NCBI GenBank assembly: GCA_013399875.1
Contig: VXAZ01002267.1
Span: forward strand, 1,729,053 to 1,793,052
Source: Gymnorhina tibicen
Lineage: Eukaryota; Chordata; Aves; Passeriformes; Artamidae
Length of the DNA stretch: 64,000 bases
Direction of reading: 5' to 3'
The notes under the pieces: model-generated
Database searches by the model: none
Told to the model about the DNA's origin: nothing
Seen by the model: only the letters and a program-made list of their open reading frames with translations
Made by a program: the position numbers and the translations under genes
Part shown: positions 56,226 through 64,000 of the stretch, one piece after another
Layout: every line of letters begins with the position of its first letter
How positions within the stretch are numbered: position 1 is the stretch's first letter

Positions 56226-58776
56226 AGGAGACACTGAAGTCAAGAGCTGTATGGTAAAGTGCTTATCTGTGTGTGGCAAAAGACAAGTAATTCAAATGAG
56301 CTTTCTTAGTCATAATTCTAAAAATTAGAAGGCAGAATTCCTTAGTCTTAACCTGGACTGTACCACATGCAGAAGCTTATAATGAGTCACTCCCCTGATT
56401 AATGCAAGAGAGATATGGGGTCCCGTAATCCACTCGTGATCTTTGTCTAGACAACATTTTTTCTGATGCTAAGATCAAGGTTAGGCTAAGCTATGCTTGA
56501 AAGTGTGCACATAAACACCAAGCTATTCCCAAATAGCTCCAAGCATGGATATTTTTCACAGGCGGTAAGAAACATTTCTGACACTTCAGAAGTGTTTAAC
56601 TGAGAAAAGTTACTCCGCAAGTAACACTTCTCCAGGCAGTTGTGTAATTCAGAACAATTACCTGGAGGGCCAGCTCCTGAATTCCAGGCGTGAACCATTC
56701 CCTGTGTCCATGTAAATGCCACAGTTGCTAACAAGCAGCAGGAGGATGCTGGCATTGCTTAAGGCCACATGTCTCAAAATCAGACACACGTATGAGATCT
56801 CAACCAACATGTTCTACATCCTAGTACAAAATTAAGGCTTGCTTGGGCTATGAGACATTTCTCCAAAAGTTTGGCACAAATTCCTGTGCAGGGAGGTAAC
56901 AATCAAATTTGTGGCTTTGCTCCCAGTAGCTAAACTGACTTTTATTTGTTTTTTAAGTGCCAGGAATTGTTAGCTATCACTAATATTTTCATTAAGTTAA
57001 AGCATCCTTGGTGTCAGAAGTCAGAGGAAGAAAGAAAAGAGTTTGATTAAAGAAAAATAAGAAAGGCTCCTGCCTGAAAACACTGAAAATATAAAAAGTT
57101 ACCTTGTAATAAAGTTACAAGGTCAGCCCTTAAAATAGGCCAGTTGTGCTTCTCTTTTATCCTGCTTAAAGAATCAGTCAGACTTTCCATTTCCCACTCT
57201 CTTCCCCCACATCCCCAAAAACACTCAGGGCAGTAAGGGAAAGTCTGAGAGGCCCGAGAACAGTAACACCCAGCTATCAGACGATAACCTAATTTGAAAC
57301 TTATGCTTTCAAAGGCACAAAGGTGTCTGATGATCCAGCTGAAATAAAATCCTCAAGCATAGCTGCAGTAGACAGTGCAGGAAGCAACACAGGCACTAAA
57401 CAAAGTCACACATTGTCAAAAAAGGGAAAAAACTGATCTGACGTGACGAGTCAAGACAAGTGACAAAAGTTTTGCTGAAAAAGGATCAGTAGGAAATTAA
57501 AATCATGACAGCATTTCTGTTCAAAATACACAAGACAATAGAATCCTTTTATCACAAAGTCCCATTTTCTCCTCCAGTTTTATTCTAACTAAAATTGCAA
57601 TTTGCACATCACAATGCAGTGAAAGGATCCATGACTTTCATTCCCATTCCATGTAAATAATTTACTGCAAAAGGCTGGCTTTTATCAGTCAACTTCTGCG
57701 TTTTGCAGTTTTTATTTTTGAATCCTTAAGAATCACTAGCAACTTGTAAGTTATCTAAACAGGTCTGAAAAACAGAAAAATCTTTGTGAGAAGGTTTTAA
57801 AAGGATGATATATCCTCTTGAAGTCACGTTAGCTTCATTTCAATTTGCTATATGCAGCAAATAAAACTAGATAGCTTAAGAAGCTAAAACAATACATTTT
57901 CACAATGCTGGATTTTTATAGTTAGTTTTACTAACTCCTTGCTATTACTTGTAAAAAAATGGAGGAAGCATCTATATAAAATTTATTTTCTGATTTGTTT
58001 CTTCATGTATAGCCAGGTTCCATCTGGTTAATTTATTTTGAAGGATAAAACACTTAAAAGACCCCAACAAACAAAACCATGAAAATTCATCACAAGCCTC
58101 TCCCATGATTCCAAACAAACATTTTTAATCCATTTCCTCCGTTCCCCACTTCCAGCTGCCATTAAGTTTCTTTAAAAACAGCAAGAGTTTTGGGGTTTTT
58201 TCCAAAGACGTGAATTATTAGGAGAAGTTAGGTACTAGTCTCCTAGACAATTTAAAATAGTGCATGTCTCTTCTCCATAGTCTACGAATCCCAGCCATAT
58301 GATTTAGTTCCTGCCACAGATAAAGTTTTACTATGGCACTTATTACATTGATTTTTTTTTTCTCCAAGTGCTGCAAATTAAAGAAGCTCTCCTGTGAAAG
58401 TCTATTTAACTGCACATTTTAAAAAAACCCAAAGCTTTCATTAAATCCTTTCTTGCAGGAATTCACTGGAAATTATGCTTTCGATTATGATACAACTTCT
58501 TAAGAAAAGGTAAAGATACAGTTGTCCTCCCAATTACAGCTTTATCAGCACGCGTTCCAGAAAAGTTATTTTTCTGTCTAATGGCAAGATTTAAACCAGG
58601 CACATTTTCTGTACACTTTTTTTTGTTCCTGTCTCATATTTTCCTTTTTTCCTTTGAAACCTGCCTCTCCTATTGGCTCTTTCCCAATGCCTTTCTTCTG
58701 GCTGCATCTCAAGCTTGGCTGCTTTTCTCATTTTGTCTGTTTCTCCTGTTGCTCATTCCTTGCTGGGCTGCTGCAG
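56226..58776. other. Unannotated non-coding stretch
   Basis: No gene is recognised. A perfect 9-base-arm hairpin is at 57101-57123. A 10-T run lies at about 58352-58361. From 58613 to 58776 there is a very long pyrimidine-rich tract, ending in CTGCTGCAG, that leads into the next entry. The 112-codon plus frame at 58581-58919 runs through this tract, which explains its F, L and S-rich content. Confidence 0.5.
57101..57123. other. Perfect 9-base-arm hairpin
   Basis: ACCTTGTAA (57101-57109) and TTACAAGGT (57115-57123) are exact reverse complements with a five-base TAAAG loop. No poly-T run or RNA gene accompanies it. The function, if any, is unknown. Confidence 0.9.
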
Positions 58777-58874
58777 ACGTGAGGATCCCTCCTCACAAAA
58801 GCAATCAGAGTCTGACTCTCAGCACACTGCACACACAGCTAAAGGATGCCTGCGAGTATAAGCAACCAGGCACG
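58777..58874 (+). other. Candidate 98-base internal exon (unconfirmed)
   Basis: About 160 bases of mostly pyrimidine end in GGGCTGCTGCAG at 58776, and the donor GGCACG|GTGAGC sits at 58874/58875. The 98 bases between stay open in the frame that enters at phase 1 and leaves at phase 0. They encode a hydrophilic stretch of 32 residues after the split codon, beginning VRIPPHKSNQSLTLSTLHTQ. The donor has C at -2, slightly off consensus. I recognise no domain. The entry phase matches the exit phase of the candidate at 43892-43997, but agreement by chance is one in three. Confidence 0.2.
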
Positions 58875-61800
58875 GTGAGCAGCCAGGAGCAAAATCTTCA
58901 CAGTCTGGCAGGGCTTTAACTCTTCAAACTGCTTGAATACATGGTACCTGTTTGTCGAGGAGTGGTGGTTTCCTAACCAACTATACTGGAAAAGCTCTGT
59001 TGAAAAGATCATTGATGCTTTAAAATCATCTGTGCAGCTGCTAGAATGAGTTAGTCTGTGGTGTTAAACTAGACCTGGGGAAAGGCAGAAAGGTTTAAAG
59101 GTGACAACGATGAGACCTGTGCTACCAAAACAGCAAAGTGGATACCCCAGGATCCCTTTAAAAGCCCATCACATGCTGATTTACAAAGAGGGATTGGCTT
59201 TGTTTAAGCCTTGGAGAAACCAGAGAATGAAATCACCCTCGTCTGAGATCCACAGCTTGCTACATTCAGTTCTGGCCACAGAAAGCACTGCCAGACTGAA
59301 GGGGCAGTGATAATTTTAAAGTTCTGATCTACTTCCCACTGGAGCTCAACACTTAGGACTTTTTGTCACCCTGATGCTTAATGCTTTACACAATTACAAT
59401 TCTAGCACTGGTAGGATCTAGACACAAAAATGTGTTCTTTTGATTAGGACCTTGCTTCACCAGCACCCCCAATCTCATAGATTCAAACAAGATCAGAAGC
59501 TACCACAGCATGAAAAAAACTAGAGATGTGCTGAGATGAGCTGTAATTTGACAGCTGGGTTTCCATGCTTCCAGGTGGCTGGAAGCATCAGGTTTTGGGA
59601 GGTAGCAGGTTCTAACATCACATCAGCAGCAAAGAGGGGAAAAGGCAGGACTGTAAGAAGATCAGCAATTTATGCTTTGATCTGACAGGGAAATAAAATG
59701 CTCTGACAGAAAAGGCTACAAATAAATCTGAATTTGTAAACTGTGCCAAGAACTTGTCCTGACTCAATGATCAGAAATGCCAGTGCTTGAGCCCACATTA
59801 ACAAGAATGAAAGACAACAACATTTAATGCCTGGTAAAAATTACATTCGTTTCCAGATCATTTTTAAGGGAAAGGAGATGAACCTGTAGGAGTGGGAGTG
59901 AAGTGGTACGAAGCAGAGGACAGAAAAAAATGTACCTGGAACTGAGGAGAAAGTCTGACTCTCTAAAAGCTACCCTTCTCCCCACAAAATATCTAAACTA
60001 GTGGGAAAAACTCTCATGTCTTCCCCCTCATATCCTGCTGATGTGCCCCAGCACAATTACAGTGTAAAAGAGGAACGAGGGTCTAATGCAAACACCACAG
60101 ACTATGCACAGTGCTGTACACACAAAACCGATGTGCTTTCTTCAGTTTTCCAGACAGAATAGTAGAGATGAAGTCTCTGTCTTCAAAAAGTCACAAAAAG
60201 AGAGTAGTTGACATAAAGTGGTTATTAAAAAAAAAAAAAAATTATTACTATTTTTTTAACTGAGGTGATAAAAAGGGGCAGCAGGCACAAGTAGAAATTA
60301 ATTTCAGGAAGCTTTAAAATAAGGATACTGTGGCACATGCAGGAATCACACCTCACTTTTCTTTGTTTTAATCATGGAGAATGGTACATGTTCTTACAGC
60401 ATCAGGACTCAGGGCTTTCAACATTATCACAAAATGTAATAGTGATTATTATTAGCTGTGGAGAAGTATCTGGGCTTTCTCAGCTGGCCTAGTTTCAGCA
60501 CGAACTGTTTTGCTTCAAATGCAATCAACAAATTCTATGAAGTTGATTTATTATTGCAAAATGTATGTTCTCTTGCATTAAAGCACAAGAAATAAAGCAT
60601 GACCATCACGTTTTGTAACTAATTTATTTTTTTCTCTTTTTTTAATCTGTCTTACAAGTTTACCATGACATTTTAGTGACAACGGAGCTAAACTAACTCA
60701 AAAACAAAAAGGAGACTAATTAAAAATAGGCAGACAGCAAACATCATGATACATTGGCATAAAATTATCCCTTCAGCGTCCTTTGTAAAAATACTGCTAA
60801 AAACCCAACATTTTCCATGGCAATACTGAGTCAGATTGTTTTATAATATATAGAATTATATATGCAGATCGTCACAGCTCAAGCATTTGGTTAGAGCTTG
60901 CACTCCATATTAAAGGCAAGAAAACATTTTCTGCTTTCTTGGAACAAAACTTGTATCACTGAACTGAATTTCTGACTGACACAAATTAGAGATCTTGAAA
61001 ACTTATTTGTCTTCCTCCCTTTTCCCTACAATTTCAGGAATCACTCGGGGCTCTTTCAGAATTTCTTACTACTGAGTACAATGACAGAGACGGCTCCTCT
61101 CGGGCTGGACGGGTTTTCTGCTCTTAGGGATTCTCTGGCAATGATAACTAAGACATCTCTCGAGCTGCTGGGCAGCCTCTGCATAGCCTGAACCACCACC
61201 AGTTCTGGAGTAAGCGGAAATAAGAAGTTGGTTACATGTGCAGAACTGAAGGACTTTTGGGAAGGAGGGTAGCAACACCTACTGGTCGTGGTGCAGACTG
61301 AACACTGCTTAGGTTTAGTTTTTAAATTAACAATACTGAAAAAAGAGCTTTTTTATACTAAAAGTCACGGCTACATTACTGCTAAAATATATCAGCACTC
61401 ATAATTTCTGACCCCTAACAGTAAATAAATATTCATACTGAGGTGAGCTCCAGGTTTCTATATAAAACAGGACATAACGAGTCTTGCTGACAATTCCTTT
61501 AAGTCACTGAAAGATTTACATGACACACCTTGATGTGCCCAAAGCCTTCCTCCATTACTAATTACTGCCTACTCAAAGCAACTCAAACATTATGGACTGC
61601 ACAATCTGAGCAGCTGCATATTTTTTCCTACACTATAAAATATTGCAAAGTATTTAAATGGCTTCTGTAATTCTTCAGTATTTTTACAATGCACTCCTTT
61701 AATTTGCAAAAGTAAGTTTTTCTTCCAAATTTTGCTTGGAATAACATAGAACAAGACATATACAGCAGTTTTGTGATCCACCTCATCCCTTTCAAAAACA

Positions 61801-64000
61801 AACCGCAGAGTGCAAACACCATTTTCAGAAAACACTTAATTCAAAATTAAAACATCCTGAACTGTAAATATTTTAAATCAACTATAACAAGTCTGCATTC
61901 AGTAATTGTATTTAATGCTTCCTTTAAATTTCCATTTAAAAAAAATATTTTATTCATTTTTTCAAGTTGTGTGTGTCTATAGGTCCTCTGATACACTACC
62001 CTTAGGCATCAGAAGTTTTCCTGGTTCTCATCCAACTTTGGAAATAATATCTTCTTGCTTCAGGTGTTAAAAGGATTCATACATTATTTATAAGGACTGC
62101 TAAAATCTAACTCCTGGATCTAACTTGCAAGAGAAAGAGTATAAAAAGTTACATATAGAAAAAAAAGCACAACTGACCCCATTTCAATTTTTAGCCTCTC
62201 TTTGTATGTCGTGTATTGTCAGGCTGAGTCCGTAACTCTCATCTCTCCCTCCCCGTGCTCAGATATTTGCCTGCAGCTGCTTTGAGCCTTGCTGGATTTG
62301 ACTTTTCTTGCATATTTTAAAGTATGATTTTCCAAGGGAAAAAAACCTAAAACAACTGCAACACTGCTGGGCAACTTGTTACACTCCAAAGATGACGGAT
62401 TTCTCTGACAGAATGGTGTTTGTTTACTTCCTGAAAAATCAAGCTAAAAAAAGTAGCCAGAACAGGGCAGCTAAAATCCCTATTCACTTCTCAAAGTCTT
62501 CTTCCTCTGTACTCTTCTTTTATGTATGCTGTCCACATATATGATATTTACATTTTGTTTGCCTCTTCCTGGTTTGAGAGAGTTCATTGTTAGATTTTTA
62601 AATAAACCCTTCTAACAAACTTCACATGGGTGAGACTTTAGGATCTCCTTACCAAGTTAAGAAAGTATTTCTGTTTTGACCAGCAGTTCCATTTCCCGGG
62701 TTGTATTAAGGCAAGAAACACTGAAATGCTATTGATCTATAAAACACAACTAATAGAAACAGAAAACTGGAGTCTACAGAGCCTCAGAAATAGCAGGATA
62801 AGTAAGTCCTCACCTTGTTACTGGAATGAGCATGTTTGTTCAGAACACACAAAACCCAGTACCTGTTCCTCAGATGCCAGCTCCTGACCACAATTTCACT
62901 TGGTCTAACTGGAGCACACAGTAACTACATCCTTGTAGCTGAACATGATGTAAGAAAGCCTGAACTCACACTTCCTACAGCTTGCTAAATCACTGGAATA
63001 CTGCCCCATGCCACGCTTGTAGCAGCACAGCAATGGATTTATCCAGTAAGGTGATGTTGTTTATGTTCATCCTTAATTTTTACAGCTATTTCAACAGGCA
63101 GACTTTGCGACCTTACTTCTTAAAAAAAGAAAATGCACAACAGAGCACGAGATCCGTTCTGTCCCCACAAAATTCTAAATTAACTATCTTGTGCAGGTTG
63201 CACCTGTTCATTAGACTCGTTTGGAAAATTAAGTTCTTCTGTCTGAGATTTTTATACCACAATCTTATATATATTTATTTCCACACAAAGTACAGTTGTG
63301 TGCTGTTCATTATTCAACTGGAAAGTCAGACTGGGTCATGTTTCTTAAAGGTTTATCTTATTAGCAATCAAGTCTCATACAGCTGAAAAATAGAGAAAAC
63401 AATTTTGTTTTTTCCACTGCCACAGTTGAAATTCTCAGGTTAGTTCCAGCTCATAGCACTTTTACAGTTGGTTTCACTGTTTCCTCAACCTCTGCCTCTG
63501 TGGAACAAGAAAGGGAAGGAGCAGCTGGAACGGTGAAGATGAAACCCTAATCAATACTAGCAAAGAGAATTAAAAGCCAGTACAATGCCTCTAAAATACT
63601 CTTACTTCCATGTTTTGAGGCTAAATTTGTTTTAACTGGAAAATTAGGCTTTTCTGTTTGGTTGATTTGGGTTTTTTTGGTGAAATTTGTTACAAGTAAG
63701 GAGAAACAGCTGTCAGGAGCAGGAAATGCTGTGCCAGTCTCACCAGCCTTCCTTCTTCTACCTTTACCAAATTACAGAAGCTCTTGCAGGATGCACACAT
63801 AAAAGGTAGTGCAAAGCATTCATTTCTGTTGTCATCTGAAAACTTAAAATTTAGAATGCATTACAGGAACAAGGGTTAACATGGTGAATTTTTGGCACAA
63901 GTTAATCTGGTAGGAAAGTAAAAAGAGTGGAAAACAAACTTGCCACAGCACTGCTGCCTGTTTTGCAACCCTGCTTGTGTAACACTCCCCAGGACCTTCC
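58875..64000. other. Unannotated non-coding stretch to window end
   Basis: A 15-base poly(A) at 60227-60241, a short TA-rich run near 60840-60863, and AT-rich unique sequence. Small frames (59101-59310, 61069-61278 minus, 61590-61835 minus, 62982-63386) have no known domain. The last is 134 codons but K-, F- and I-rich as expected of AT-rich chance frames. No CR1, tRNA, rRNA or other named element is recognised. Confidence 0.5.

Noticed and set aside
62982..63386. 134-codon frame as a membrane protein
   Set aside because: It is rich in F, I, K and Y because the DNA is AT-rich. There is no recognisable domain, and chance is sufficient.
1..64000. CRISPR array, prophage, operon, or endogenous retrovirus
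   Set aside because: I saw no regularly spaced repeats, no dense same-strand long frames, and no paired LTRs, primer-binding site or retroviral motifs.

Overview
This window looks like non-coding DNA from a bird (a crocodilian or turtle is less likely). The main evidence is at least twelve truncated copies of the CR1 LINE, all limited to the 3' part of the element and lying in both orientations. By my count they cover about 3% of the window. There are also two ancient MIR-like SINE remnants. I see no Alu, L1 or other mammal-type repeats, and no bacterial operon structure, ribosome binding sites, rRNA, tRNA, CRISPR array or recognisable viral gene. Base composition is AT-rich, CpG is scarce, and short A/T-rich simple repeats are scattered throughout, as expected for vertebrate intergenic or intronic sequence.

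I recognise no protein-coding gene. The longest open frames (186 codons at 43080-43640, 168 codons on the minus strand at 21422-21928, 165 codons at 21474-21971) are about what chance gives in 64 kb read in six frames, and none shows a domain I know. The window is therefore either inside one or more very long introns or in a gene desert. I cannot tell which, and I cannot name the flanking gene.

Layout: 1-9.8 kb holds seven of the twelve CR1 fragments, three of them with a pyrimidine tract beside or near them. 10.9-11.4 kb holds the two MIR-like remnants. 14.3-19.3 kb has low-complexity tracts and several exon-like segments. 15.8-30.3 kb is almost free of recognisable repeats. 30.3-32.8 kb holds three longer CR1 copies. 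34.26 kb has an uninterrupted run of 16 CAG triplets. 38-41.5 kb is AT-rich with clustered transcription-factor-like motifs, the best place to look for conserved regulatory elements. 43-54 kb has small local duplications, a perfect hairpin and more exon-like segments. 56.2-64 kb is plain apart from one CR1 scrap, one hairpin and one exon-like segment after a very long pyrimidine tract.

The most useful leads are a few segments with a good 3' splice site, an open frame and a consensus 5' splice site: 43892-43997, 14772-14825 and 58777-58874 on plus, and a 30-base one at 29835-29864 on minus. Two segments resemble 3'-terminal exons (6104-6390, 18460-18600). They are predictions from splice-site pattern alone. 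Several such matches are expected by chance in 64 kb, and RNA-seq or cross-bird alignment would decide them. I found no evidence of a novel biological system here.
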